This document shows positions 9,185 through 18,255 of a stretch of 64,000 bases of DNA, in pieces. The DNA comes from Nitrosospira sp. Is2. Lineage in GTDB: Bacteria > Pseudomonadota > Gammaproteobacteria > Burkholderiales > Nitrosomonadaceae. Under the pieces are notes generated by a model. It saw nothing but the letters and a program-made list of their open reading frames with translations. It was not told the origin of the DNA and ran no database searches. Every line of letters starts with the position of its first letter. The first letter of the stretch is position 1. The stretch spans positions 1,550,001 to 1,614,000 of the forward strand of contig NZ_CP137134.1 in NCBI RefSeq assembly GCF_033095785.1, given 5' to 3'. Made by a program: the position numbers and the translations under genes.

Positions 9185-9442
9185 CTAGCTGCAGCCTTCC
9201 ATCTTGTAGATGAAGTATCCGTCCTTGTTAATCGCGTCGGCCACGTTGGCCGGCGCGCCTTGGCTATGACAAAAACTGCATTCTTTGCTGGTAACGGTCG
9301 CATCGCCTTCACCAATTGAAGTCAGCCACTGTTTCGCATACTCGACTGCTTTTTCGTCGTCTTTTACCGCAGTGAAGACGTCGAAATGCATTGTGTGGCC
9401 ATCCTTGGCTTTAACGTAGGTGTCATAGACGTGAATTTCCAT
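9185..9442 (-). CDS. DUF2024 family protein
   Basis: 85 residues. The ATG at 9442 (MEIHVYDTYVKAKDG) is preceded by AGAGGAA five bases upstream, which decides the start over a longer frame reaching 9727. The sequence matches my recollection of DUF2024, a small cytoplasmic alpha/beta family known from Nitrosomonas relatives and of unknown function. It contains a CSFC motif (SKECSFCHSQGAP) that could be redox-active or bind metal. It lies 61 bp upstream of the serine protease on the same strand. Confidence 0.8.
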   Translation of the reverse strand: MEIHVYDTYVKAKDGHTMHFDVFTAVKDDEKAVEYAKQWLTSIGEGDATVTSKECSFCHSQGAPANVADAINKDGYFIYKMEGCS

Positions 9443-9650
9443 GTGGTTCCTCTTCAGTTTTAATAGGTCTAAGGGAAGATAAAGCACGTTTACCCGCGGA
9501 ATCAAATCCCTGCATAGACTATCACGCCCCAGCAAAAAGTGGAATGTTGAGGCACGCGCGAAACGGTAGTGTTTCCGAGTGCCTTCGCGGGTTGGACCTG
9601 AATGAAGTCCCATAATACTCAGCCATTCTCCTAAACCGAACTCATCATTG

Positions 9651-9681
9651 TTGTCATAAAACTGTGACATAACTGCAATAA
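9651..9681 (+). promoter_or_regulatory. Pho box and -10 region of the phosphate porin gene
   Basis: TTGTCATAAAACTGTGAC (9651-9668) matches the classic PhoB box of two CTGTCAT/CTGTAAC-like 7-mers separated by a 4-base A/T spacer. An AT-rich -10-like CAATAA follows about 8 bases later. PhoB promoters place the box over the -35 region in this way. The downstream gene encodes an OprO/OprP-type phosphate porin, so function and site agree. Confidence 0.75.
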
Positions 9682-9746
9682 AAACGACACTTCCCGGCAG
9701 TATTCTTTCGTCAGTTTCGATAAACACACGGGAAGAGAGTCATTTC

Positions 9747-11444
9747 ATGAAATTATCCAAGCTTACGTTAGCCCTCGCCACCATTTTAGGTACAGGCGCA
9801 TCATCCACGATTTTCGCCCTCGATTTGTATGTCGATAGAAAAACGGAGCAGATTTACGCAACGCCTGGTCCTGGACGGGTACATCTAGGTTCCTTCGTAA
9901 AGGACGATGCCGCGGCTAAAACAACTGGCAGCACCAGCAACAAAACGTCCGAAAGAATAAATGATAAGACAGCGGATAACGCGGCTGAAAAACCGGAGCC
10001 AGCCGACATAGCGGCAGTGAGGAAGGATATTGAAATGAAGGCCAAAATGCGGGAAGCGCGCCTGGTCAGCGATATTGGCTCACTGGAGGAACGGGTCAAG
10101 GAAAGCGAGAAGGTCCACATTGAGTTTCACGATGGCGCACCCCATTTTTCAAGCAAGGATGGCAATTTCACGTTTGCGGTCAATGGACGGGCACAGGTTG
10201 GGTCCCAATACAACTTTATCAATGAGGTTGCGCCCCCTACCGGCAACAACACACCGAACGAATGGAACAGCGGCGCAACCCTACGTCGTGCTCGCCTTGG
10301 TGTCGAAGGTACTTTCTTCAAGATCTGGGATTACAAATTCGAATACGACTTCAGTCGCGGCAATGGTTCGGTAACCGCCGGGATCACCGACGCGTTCGTG
10401 CGGCTGAATGTAACCAAGCCGTTCTCCGTGAAGGTCGGTTCCTTCAAGGAACCGTTTAGCCTGGAAGAAGCCGCCAGCAACCGCTTCCTCACATTCATCG
10501 AACGTCACATGTCGGTCAATTCATTCGTGGACAATCCCAACACTTATAAAACCGGTATCGGCGCCAATTATGCAGTTCCTCGTTTCCAATTTGGCGTCGC
10601 TTTTCAAACAGAACCGGTCGGGCCCTGGTCGTCCGCCTCAACCTCGGTTAATAACGCCGGCAACCAGAGCCGCAATAACGGATCGGGCGATACCAGCTGG
10701 GAAGGCATCGGCCGTATATCTGGCAGACCTTGGATGGAAGACGAAACCAAATTCTTGCATGTGGGTATTTCAGCCGGACACACGGATGTCAATACGCAAT
10801 ACACTGCCGCCGGCGATATCGCGGCCACGCCCTCGGCTCAGGGAGGTGGAGGTGGTGGAATGGCTTTCTTTGCCTTTCCCGGAACAAACGTGGATCGCAC
10901 CAATATGCTGAATACCGGCAACCTGAGTGTTGGCAACCGGAATGACCCTAACGCGCGGCGGATAGACAGCTATGACCGGTATGGAGCGGAAGGGTGGCTG
11001 GTTCATGGTCCATTCTCGGTTCAAGGAGAATATTTAAGGACCAATATCAACGGCCTGGGATACGACAACGAACATTTCACCGGCTATTATGGTTTTGCCA
11101 GTTACTTCTTGACGGGCGAGTCGAAAGCCTATCATGTCAGAAATGGCGCGGCAAATCGCATAAAACCCAAGCAGAACTTTCAATGGAACGGTTCAGGCTG
11201 GGGAGCATGGGAAATCGCCGCCGGGTATGATTATATCAACCTGAACAGCGGTGTGGTGAGGGGAGGGAAAGCCGATATGGTGAGGTTCGCCCTCAACTGG
11301 TATCCTCACCCCAATGTCAAGTTGCAGAACAACATTATTTATACTCTAAATGTAGACACGAGTGGCTCCCCGATCGCGCGTACAGCCGGTTTTAATAATG
11401 CCGATTTGGCTGCTTTCTTGACTCAGCTTCAGTTCGATTTCTAA
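9747..11444 (+). CDS. phosphate-selective porin OprO/OprP family
   Basis: 565 residues: signal peptide (cut near residue 24, TIFALDL), an A/K/E-rich stretch that may form a short coiled coil (residues 80-130), then a beta-barrel (FTFAVNGRAQVGSQYNF onward) with alternating strands and a terminal aromatic (LTQLQFDF) typical of outer-membrane insertion. The ATG has GGAAGAGAG upstream. It is an outer-membrane channel for phosphate or polyphosphate by family. The Pho box 80-100 bases upstream predicts induction under phosphate starvation. Glycine-rich loops (about residue 367, GGGGGG) are an individual peculiarity. Confidence 0.9.
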   Translation: MKLSKLTLALATILGTGASSTIFALDLYVDRKTEQIYATPGPGRVHLGSFVKDDAAAKTTGSTSNKTSERINDKTADNAAEKPEPADIAAVRKDIEMKAKMREARLVSDIGSLEERVKESEKVHIEFHDGAPHFSSKDGNFTFAVNGRAQVGSQYNFINEVAPPTGNNTPNEWNSGATLRRARLGVEGTFFKIWDYKFEYDFSRGNGSVTAGITDAFVRLNVTKPFSVKVGSFKEPFSLEEAASNRFLTFIERHMSVNSFVDNPNTYKTGIGANYAVPRFQFGVAFQTEPVGPWSSASTSVNNAGNQSRNNGSGDTSWEGIGRISGRPWMEDETKFLHVGISAGHTDVNTQYTAAGDIAATPSAQGGGGGGMAFFAFPGTNVDRTNMLNTGNLSVGNRNDPNARRIDSYDRYGAEGWLVHGPFSVQGEYLRTNINGLGYDNEHFTGYYGFASYFLTGESKAYHVRNGAANRIKPKQNFQWNGSGWGAWEIAAGYDYINLNSGVVRGGKADMVRFALNWYPHPNVKLQNNIIYTLNVDTSGSPIARTAGFNNADLAAFLTQLQFDF

Positions 11445-11590
11445 CGTCTTTAAAACGGGAGATAAAGTTCCTGTTGATCGGGGTTGATTGAACAACTTCG
11501 GGAACAAGCTTGATAGACACCTTTGCGGAACGTGGCAATTAACCCTGCGCTCTGCGAAGGCCTCTCAGTTTTTACGCAGCACGGAGCCGT

Positions 11591-14500
11591 TTATCGGAGC
11601 GAAAATTCCACCTTGCTGCCAACTTTCTTTTCATCCGGTTCCACTTCGACTTTTGGCTCCAGGACAAATATCCGTTCGCCTGGAATACCGCCGTGCTCAA
11701 CGAACCAGTTGAGTGCAGCCGCAGCCCGCTGCTCAGCGAGTTCGCGCATTTCGTTGTCGTCGGCGTTTACGTTCGCCAGCAATAGTTGCTCCATTTCCGG
11801 TACAGGCAGGCTCTTTGTCAGACCGACAAGATTTTTCGGCTTTGCGAACTTTGCCTCCTTGTAAGCCAGCGTCAAATATTTAGGGTACTCGTCCGGCGTG
11901 AGCTCGATCTCGTCTATATCTCCAGTTGTTTGACCCTTTTTGACTTGCTCCGCCAGTTTTTGAACTTTAACCTTGCGTTCGAGCATTCTGTGCTTTAGGG
12001 CTTCCCGGTCATGCGCAGGATCCGCTCGACCGGTAATCTCAAGTTCAAGCGACGATCGATCTGTTAAGGCCTTGGATAAGGTTTTCAGACGGTTCTCAGC
12101 CTCAGCCGTAATCGTTGCATCGCCAGGGGCAAAACCGATCTCGGATAACTCTTCTCCACCGAAAAGCGACCCCAGCACGGTGAAGGGTGCCGTTACTGCC
12201 TTTGTAAGCAAATTGATAATCGCGTTAACGATCACCCCGCCGAGGCTGAATTGCGGATCGTTGATGGAGCCGCTTATTGGCAGATGGACATCAATTTCTC
12301 CCTCGCTGTTTTTAAGCACCGCCAATGCCAGTTTTACAGGGATCGACAGCGCGTCCGGACTTTCAATTTTTTCACCCAGGGTAAGTTGATCGAGAAACAC
12401 GTTATTCTCTGCCCGCAATTCTCCTTTCTCGATGTGATAGTGAATATCGACCGACAGCTTGCCTTTCTCGATTGTGTAGCCCACGTATTTACCTGAATAG
12501 GGGCTGAAGGTCGGCATATCGATGCCCTTTGCGGTTGCTTTGATGTCGAGGAAGAGCTCGCTACCAAAAGTGTCCATCTTTCCCACGATCTTTAGTGGCG
12601 CGGTTTTGTCCACCGCGCCGCGTATATCAATCTCACCCGGCTTTCTCGGATCCAAAGGCCCTATTCGACCGGACAGTCCGGTCAACCTGGCTCTATAGTT
12701 GGGCTTGATGAACTCATCATGAAAGTTGACGTGCCCTCCCTGCAGGGTGATGCGGCCGATCTGTACTGGCGTATCCTTGCGGGCTGGCACGGGAGCGCGC
12801 GCTACACCAGGCTGCGAGGAGAATGTGGAAGATTTCGTTTGTTCCGGCGGCGTCATGGCGGCGGACGGTGCGGGAGGCACGTTCGCATTATCTCGGCGGA
12901 TTAGGCGCTTGAGATTGAGCTGGCCGTCTGGGCTAAGGGTCACATGAGCAAAGAAATCGGCGAGTGCGACGGATTCGATATTGACGCGCAACGGTTCACT
13001 GGAAAATTCCATACGGCTGATGTCGAGACTGCGCCAGCGCATGAGCTCGGTCATGTCTGACTTGTCCAAGGCGTTAAAATGGCTGAGCCGGCCGTCACCG
13101 TTCAGTACTACTTTTGCTGCCGCGCCATTCACCCCCTCAGCTTTAACGTTGCCTTGAAACGACAGCGCGCCACGTGTGATCAACGCGTTCAACCGATCAC
13201 CCGCCCAACCTTGCAGTGGGACAAAATTGATATCTTTTGCGTCTACCGCGAGATCAGCCATCAAGGGCGCCCATGCCAGCGAACCACTTGTTTGCAGGTG
13301 GCCCTCCTGATTTATTTCAGCTTTCAGCTCCAGCTTCAGCGGTTGGGCACCGCTGAGGTCGATATCGCTTATGGTCAGGTCCAGCGGATCCGCAACCATG
13401 GACGGTACGTTTGACAATGTGCTGTCCTCAAAGCCAAGAACTGCCGCGATTATTTTTAAACTGCCAAGCTTGACGGACCACGGCTTGCTCGCCTCGGCGT
13501 GAGGAGCTGCTGCCTCAGGTGCCGGCTCCGTCCCGGGAGTCGGGGCAAATAATTTGGCCAGGTCAAGGCGGCCGTCGGATTCGCGACGGATAGATGCTTT
13601 AACTCGCTCCAGCACGAGCGAACCAACTGACAGGCTCTGGCGCTTGGGATCAACCGTAACGTCATCCACACGCAACTGGGGCAGGCTCATTGCCGGTTCC
13701 GTATCGCCAATACGCGCTATAGTGGCTTCAGTCAGAACGAGGGTACCCTGTGAGGGTTTTACAGCGTTGAGATTGACCTCCGTTAATTCCACATCAAGCT
13801 GCCCCAGCCTGGCTGAATAGGGCGCTTCTGTCGCCCGGTTCTCAATTTCCAGCTTCCTTAGCACGGCGCGCCCGGTTAGAACGAGATTGGGAGGCTGACC
13901 CGGGGTTTGGTTAAAAGTCAGCAATAACTTACTATCGAAAAAACCGGAATTCAGCTTGACACCGACGGGGATGGGAGAATATTCGTCTAATCGCGTGAGG
14001 TCGATGCCGCTTAGCTCCAGCTCAAGCGTAGCTTGACGGTTCTCTGCGAACGGACGGGCTTTTCCTTCAATCAAGAGCGGAGCGCCGTTGACCTTGGCGC
14101 TGAAATGGGGCTCTACCCAGGTTTCCTCGGCACTCTCAAGATTGGCAATGAAGGGCACTCCAATGTTGATGTCGGAAATTTCCTGCTGGCTTTTTTTGAG
14201 CCGATCGACAAATTCAAAGCGGCCGCCTTCTACGACGACATTACTCACGGAAAACAGCGTTGGAGTTTCGTCCTTCGGCTGTTTTAAGAAATCTTCGATA
14301 AGATCGGTGATATTGAACTGATTTTCGCCTTCACGCACCAGACGCAGCGTGGGGCGGTATATCGATACCGAACTGATTACCGGCGCAAGATGAGCGATCG
14401 AAGCAATGCTGAGGTTCACATAAAGTTTGTCCACGGAAAGAACGGCATTCTCAGCATCCGCGGTTCCGGGCCTTTCGCCCACGCGGAAAGCGTGGATGGT

Positions 14501-14716
14501 CAGTTCCAGCGTGTACGGTTGAATCTCGATGGACTGTACGGTCACAGGCCGGTGCAAGGCTTCTGACAGCGCCATTTCAAGCTTCGCCTTGGCGTAACCT
14601 GGCAGCCAGAAATAAGCGAGCAGGCCGAACAGGATAAAAATGGCAACGAGAACACCCAGGGTGATTCCCAGACGTTTGTGGGCAGCGAAACGATGGCGTA
14701 GAGAGGCCAGGGACAT
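11591..14716 (-). CDS. DUF748/AsmA-like envelope protein
   Basis: About 1,041 residues from the ATG at 14716 (MSLASLRHRFAAHKRLG), which places a single membrane helix (LGVLVAIFILFGLLAYFWL) at the N-terminus; a TTG at 14854 would add a non-hydrophobic extension. The rest is a long periplasmic beta-rich protein with repeated AsmA-like segments (YTLELTIHAFRVGE, DVELTEVNLNAVKPSQG) and an OmpA-like tail (RAAAALNWFVEHGGIPGERI). DUF748 proteins belong to the AsmA/TamB-like group implicated in lipid transport or envelope assembly. It is convergent with the phosphate porin gene. Confidence 0.85.
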   Translation of the reverse strand: MSLASLRHRFAAHKRLGITLGVLVAIFILFGLLAYFWLPGYAKAKLEMALSEALHRPVTVQSIEIQPYTLELTIHAFRVGERPGTADAENAVLSVDKLYVNLSIASIAHLAPVISSVSIYRPTLRLVREGENQFNITDLIEDFLKQPKDETPTLFSVSNVVVEGGRFEFVDRLKKSQQEISDINIGVPFIANLESAEETWVEPHFSAKVNGAPLLIEGKARPFAENRQATLELELSGIDLTRLDEYSPIPVGVKLNSGFFDSKLLLTFNQTPGQPPNLVLTGRAVLRKLEIENRATEAPYSARLGQLDVELTEVNLNAVKPSQGTLVLTEATIARIGDTEPAMSLPQLRVDDVTVDPKRQSLSVGSLVLERVKASIRRESDGRLDLAKLFAPTPGTEPAPEAAAPHAEASKPWSVKLGSLKIIAAVLGFEDSTLSNVPSMVADPLDLTISDIDLSGAQPLKLELKAEINQEGHLQTSGSLAWAPLMADLAVDAKDINFVPLQGWAGDRLNALITRGALSFQGNVKAEGVNGAAAKVVLNGDGRLSHFNALDKSDMTELMRWRSLDISRMEFSSEPLRVNIESVALADFFAHVTLSPDGQLNLKRLIRRDNANVPPAPSAAMTPPEQTKSSTFSSQPGVARAPVPARKDTPVQIGRITLQGGHVNFHDEFIKPNYRARLTGLSGRIGPLDPRKPGEIDIRGAVDKTAPLKIVGKMDTFGSELFLDIKATAKGIDMPTFSPYSGKYVGYTIEKGKLSVDIHYHIEKGELRAENNVFLDQLTLGEKIESPDALSIPVKLALAVLKNSEGEIDVHLPISGSINDPQFSLGGVIVNAIINLLTKAVTAPFTVLGSLFGGEELSEIGFAPGDATITAEAENRLKTLSKALTDRSSLELEITGRADPAHDREALKHRMLERKVKVQKLAEQVKKGQTTGDIDEIELTPDEYPKYLTLAYKEAKFAKPKNLVGLTKSLPVPEMEQLLLANVNADDNEMRELAEQRAAAALNWFVEHGGIPGERIFVLEPKVEVEPDEKKVGSKVEFSLR

Positions 14717-14884
14717 GATGAGACGTTTAGATATAGATCGAATAAATGTTGAAGTTGATCGATATACCGCAGGGTCACGGAGTAGCCGAGAATGCCATCG
14801 GCGTAACAGGGCTTCTAGCTGCCCAACTTTACGCTGAGCAGAAAGATGGGTCAATCGTGAGACAGGTTTAAGCCCAATTCAGCG

Positions 14885-15259
14885 TCACGCCCTGCGCGGG
14901 TGGGGGGGAATCAGTTTGTAGGTCACACCGACCAGTATTGCAAACATTGCGTAAGCTGCCGTAAATACACCTTCAGGGAAATCGTAGAAAAGGACGCGGT
15001 GCAGCCAGCGCTGAATAAATCCGCTTTCCGTGGCGGTGCCACGCAACGCATCTTCCATCCATGTAAGCGGACATACCATGCCAAGGAGGGACTCCCCCGC
15101 CACGAACAGGATTGCGGCAAGATGCGCAAGCCGAAAGCGGGGGTTTCGCGCGAAATCCGCTCTCATCCAGGCACCGATCCAGATCAACGGCAGGCCGCCC
15201 AGGACGAATAGCACAAAAAACAAATGAATAATAAGTACGATATCGGCCAGCATGGGCAT
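14885..15259 (-). CDS. DUF2784 inner-membrane protein
   Basis: 124 residues with three to four predicted membrane helices, starting ADIVLIIHLFFVLFVLGGLP. It contains the conserved features of DUF2784 (LGMVCPLTWMEDALR, then FIQRWLHRVLFYDFPEGVFT). Start ATG at 15259. It lies downstream of nothing obvious and 169 bp upstream of the DUF748 gene on the same strand. Function is unknown; family members are small integral membrane proteins. Confidence 0.85.
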   Translation of the reverse strand: MPMLADIVLIIHLFFVLFVLGGLPLIWIGAWMRADFARNPRFRLAHLAAILFVAGESLLGMVCPLTWMEDALRGTATESGFIQRWLHRVLFYDFPEGVFTAAYAMFAILVGVTYKLIPPHPRRA

Positions 15260-15436
15260 TCGTAATCGTGAGAATTATGACTTATAGCGCTTATGGTTGG
15301 AACATGGCGTACCGGAACCGTTCGGCCGCCGGGGTGAGTTCCGTAAAACAGAAACTGCCGGCTCATCCATTTCCTATTCGATGAGGCGCTGTTTACGCCG
15401 CGCTATCGGCCATGTGCATTGATCAGCCTAAATGGC

Positions 15437-15458
15437 AATAGAATAAACATATTCTATT
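15437..15458. promoter_or_regulatory. 9-bp inverted repeat upstream of TauE/SafE gene
   Basis: AATAGAATA and TATTCTATT form perfect 9-bp arms around the spacer AACA, about 70-90 bases before the exporter start. The AT-rich symmetric layout resembles an operator for a dimeric winged-helix repressor. No regulator gene is adjacent, so the binding protein cannot be named. Confidence 0.45.
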
Positions 15459-15526
15459 AGGTTATTTCTGGATGTGTTTGCGCATGGGTATAGTGTTGCG
15501 CAACGAAAAACAGGCTGAACTAAATA

Positions 15527-16504
15527 ATGAAGATTCGCAACCTGGACTTGACGGGTAATCCAATCAATCTCGAGCATGAGGAATTGGGGCTTCCGCCTAT
15601 AGAGGAGCCCATATCTCATCCGGGAGCGCATCCATTTCTTCACGCGGCAATGTGGTTTGCCATCGTGGTGTTGATCGCGCTGGTGATTTTTTTGATTGGG
15701 CGATTCTTTTTTTCCAATAACTGGTCAGGCGGCTGGCAGATCGTGGGCGAAACCCTGAGCGGGAAGGTTTTTTGGAGCGCCGCAATGGTCGGGTTTCTGG
15801 CGCAGGTAATCGACGGCGCATTGGGAATGGCGTATGGCGTTACCGCGACCACGTTTCTGTTGGCGACCGGCGCCACGCCTGGAGCGGCGAGCGCAAGCGT
15901 TCATATCGCGGAGATTTTCACCACCGGTGTTTCTGGCATTTCTCACGTGAAGTTCGGTAACGTAAACAGAGACTTGTTCGTACGTTTGCTGGTGCCGGGC
16001 ATCCTGGGGGGAATAATTGGCGCGATCCTCGTTACCCAGATCGACGGTGCGGCCTTCAAACCGTACATCTCGGCTTATTTGTTGCTGCTGGGAATCTATA
16101 TCCTCAGTAAAGCGTTTCGGCCGCTGCGCCTGCGCCAGAAAGCGCCGGAACATGTGGGAAAACTGGCGCTTTTCGGCGGATTTGTCGACGCAGCAGGAGG
16201 CGGAGGCTGGGGCCCGGTTGTAACATCGACTTTGGTTGGATCGGGCAACGATCCGCGTACGACCATCGGTTCAGTGAATTTTGCAGAATTCTTTCTTACG
16301 TTAACGAGCGCTGCCGTCTTCACACTGCTGATGGAAACCAATACCTGGCCCATAATTATGGGGCTGGTTTTTGGGGGGCTATTCGCGGCGCCTTTCGCGG
16401 CGGTACTGTGCAAGATGCTTCACGCGCGAACATTGCTGATATTGGTTGGAATACTGATCGTTATCATCAGCTTGTACAACCTGTATAAGGCGCTTCTCAG
16501 CTAA
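15527..16504 (+). CDS. sulfite exporter TauE/SafE family permease
   Basis: 325 residues with an N-terminal cytoplasmic stretch, one hydrophobic helix (about 40-62) and then the TSUP repeats: AQVIDGALGMAYGVTATTFL and, in the second half, GFVDAAGGGGWGPVVTSTLV. The two symmetry-related G-rich motifs and eight or so helices define the family, which exports sulfite, sulfoacetate or other organosulfur anions across the inner membrane. Start ATG at 15527. It stands alone on the plus strand with an inverted repeat upstream, suggesting its own regulator. Confidence 0.9.
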   Translation: MKIRNLDLTGNPINLEHEELGLPPIEEPISHPGAHPFLHAAMWFAIVVLIALVIFLIGRFFFSNNWSGGWQIVGETLSGKVFWSAAMVGFLAQVIDGALGMAYGVTATTFLLATGATPGAASASVHIAEIFTTGVSGISHVKFGNVNRDLFVRLLVPGILGGIIGAILVTQIDGAAFKPYISAYLLLLGIYILSKAFRPLRLRQKAPEHVGKLALFGGFVDAAGGGGWGPVVTSTLVGSGNDPRTTIGSVNFAEFFLTLTSAAVFTLLMETNTWPIIMGLVFGGLFAAPFAAVLCKMLHARTLLILVGILIVIISLYNLYKALLS

Positions 16505-16882
16505 ATTTTGGAACGAGTGATGAATTCGTATTTCTGTACGTTTTGGACACCCTTGACATGATGAAGTGGGGAAGCTGTCCCCGCCGTACTGCAAGTGATA
16601 CTTTCTACAGCTCAGGCTTGACAAATTCCTCACATCGGCACGATACTTTTTTAAGATAAGTTGTGATAAGTTGCGACACGTTATTGTTTCGGATTCATCC
16701 CGTCCAGTCGGCCCCTGGGGGTAGGTGCCTATATAGCGCGGCTGTGCAGTTAACCGCCTCCAAGTTAATGTGGCCACGTTTCTTGCAGTCGCATTTAGCG
16801 CAAGCAATTATCCGGTAACGCATGAACGCGGATTCTGGTTTGACATTTACATTTTTTAATAATATCCATGGGAGAGAAAATG
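16505..16882. other. intergenic region with candidate promoter
   Basis: About 380 bases with no convincing gene. TTGACA (16618-16623), an 18-base spacer and GATACT (16642-16647) form a plausible sigma70 promoter reading toward the DUF2490 gene. Just downstream GATAAGTTG occurs twice in direct repeat with a 10-base period (16655-16673), one helical turn apart, as expected for tandem activator or repressor half-sites. Confidence 0.4.
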
Positions 16883-17647
16883 ATGCGAAAGCAATTTGGG
16901 ACTGCTCTGTTACTGTCTAGCCTGGCAATTTCAGGGACCGCTTCGGCACAACAGTTCGCTGATGATGTTCAAGACTTTGGAGTATGGGGCGCTGCAACCG
17001 CGACCGGCAATTTTGGCTTCCTCAATCCGGACAATCCCACACTGGCGAAAGTGAAGTGGTGGGCGGAAGGGCAGGGGCGTTTTGCTGATGACGCATCGAA
17101 GTTTTCTCAGGCGATCGTTCGCCCCGGTATCGGGTATCAGCTTACCCCAACCATGAGTGTGTGGGCGGGATACGCTTGGACGCCGACTACAACTCCCTAT
17201 GTCGGGAATACCTACGATGAACACCGCGCCTGGCAACAATTCATATACGCCGACACATACTCATGGGGGAAGTTTCAAAGCCGCAGCCGCCTGGAAGAAC
17301 GTTTTGTCCCCGACCATATAGGGCGAGCGTCCAACCCCGGGGATGGAAATCCCAACAACGCGTCGTGGGTGGGCTATCGTTATCGGCACTTGCTCAAAGC
17401 GTCCATCCCACTGAAATTTGCACCGGGTTTCAGTTACATTGTTCAGAGCGAGGCGTTTGTGAGTCTTAATGATACTGATTGGGTCCCCCGGCAAGGATTC
17501 GATCAAAACCGGTTCTTTACGGGTGTGGGTTATGCTTTTACGAAAAATATCACGGGGGAGATCGGATACATGAACCAATACATTATTCGCCGCGGGGCCA
17601 ACTACATGGGGCACAACCTGGTAGTCAACCTGCTTGCAAATTTCTGA
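16883..17647 (+). CDS. DUF2490 outer-membrane protein
   Basis: About 254 residues. The start is set at the second of two adjacent ATGs, six bases after GGGAGAG. A signal peptide (LLLSSLAISGTASAQQ) is followed by alternating beta strands such as WAEGQGRFADD, VRPGIGYQLTPTMSVWAGYAW and SRLEERF, ending in LVVNLLANF with a terminal phenylalanine. This is the pattern of DUF2490, a small outer-membrane beta-barrel family of unknown cargo. The next gene is 52 bp downstream on the same strand. Confidence 0.85.
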   Translation: MRKQFGTALLLSSLAISGTASAQQFADDVQDFGVWGAATATGNFGFLNPDNPTLAKVKWWAEGQGRFADDASKFSQAIVRPGIGYQLTPTMSVWAGYAWTPTTTPYVGNTYDEHRAWQQFIYADTYSWGKFQSRSRLEERFVPDHIGRASNPGDGNPNNASWVGYRYRHLLKASIPLKFAPGFSYIVQSEAFVSLNDTDWVPRQGFDQNRFFTGVGYAFTKNITGEIGYMNQYIIRRGANYMGHNLVVNLLANF

Positions 17648-17699
17648 GAATCTCTTTTCGCCACGGGATAGGGAAAGATAAACACTTCCTGATAATTCC

Positions 17700-18227
17700 G
17701 TGGCGACCTCACCCGTTTTGATTTCAAATTCCTGTTCATTCCCGGCCTTAATTATCCGGTCGTTATCGCTCGCGATATCCCTGGCTGCTTCTGCTCCAAG
17801 TCTCGCCGCCACAGACGATTATAATCAATGCATCGATAGATCAGCCAAAAGAAAGAGCGGACAGGATACTACTACTGCAACTGAAGCAGGTTGCGCGAAA
17901 CGGTTGGAAAACGTGGGGTCGAACGAACTCGACCTGCCGTCCGAAGCGCTAAACAAACTTGTCGTTAATGCTGGTTTTGGTTGGGGAATATTCAGCGGAA
18001 CCGTTTACAACGGCAACAAGGACTACGTGCTGACAGGTGTTACCGTCCTTCTCACTCCGCCAGCAAACAATAAATCTGATCAAACCCCGGCGAGCGGCAC
18101 GGAATACGATATCGCTTTAGCTTTGGAACCCTTGGCGAAAGGCTCCCTTTCCATGCCTGTTCCTTCCGACAATACCCTTGAATATGCGTGGAAGATCACG
18201 AAGGCACGAGGTTACAAAGCGCGATAA
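17700..18227 (+). CDS. secreted hypothetical protein
   Basis: 175 residues from GTG at 17700, the only start that retains the hydrophobic N-terminus (IIRSLSLAISLAASAPSLAA), which reads as a signal peptide cut about residue 36. The mature part has a cysteine pair (NQCIDRS, AGCAKRL) and a region that looks like a small beta domain (GWGIFSGTVYNGNKDYVLTG, VTVLLTPP). I recognise no family. No good ribosome-binding site precedes the GTG. It is convergent with the TlpA-like gene, with stops 28 bp apart. Confidence 0.55.
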   Translation: MATSPVLISNSCSFPALIIRSLSLAISLAASAPSLAATDDYNQCIDRSAKRKSGQDTTTATEAGCAKRLENVGSNELDLPSEALNKLVVNAGFGWGIFSGTVYNGNKDYVLTGVTVLLTPPANNKSDQTPASGTEYDIALALEPLAKGSLSMPVPSDNTLEYAWKITKARGYKAR

Positions 18228-18255
18228 TACCAACCGCGAAGTATCGAAGACGGCT

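Noticed and set aside
9445..9727. N-terminal extension of the DUF2024 protein
   Set aside because: The 95 extra codons overlap the porin promoter and Pho box, and the ATG at 9442 has its own good ribosome-binding site.
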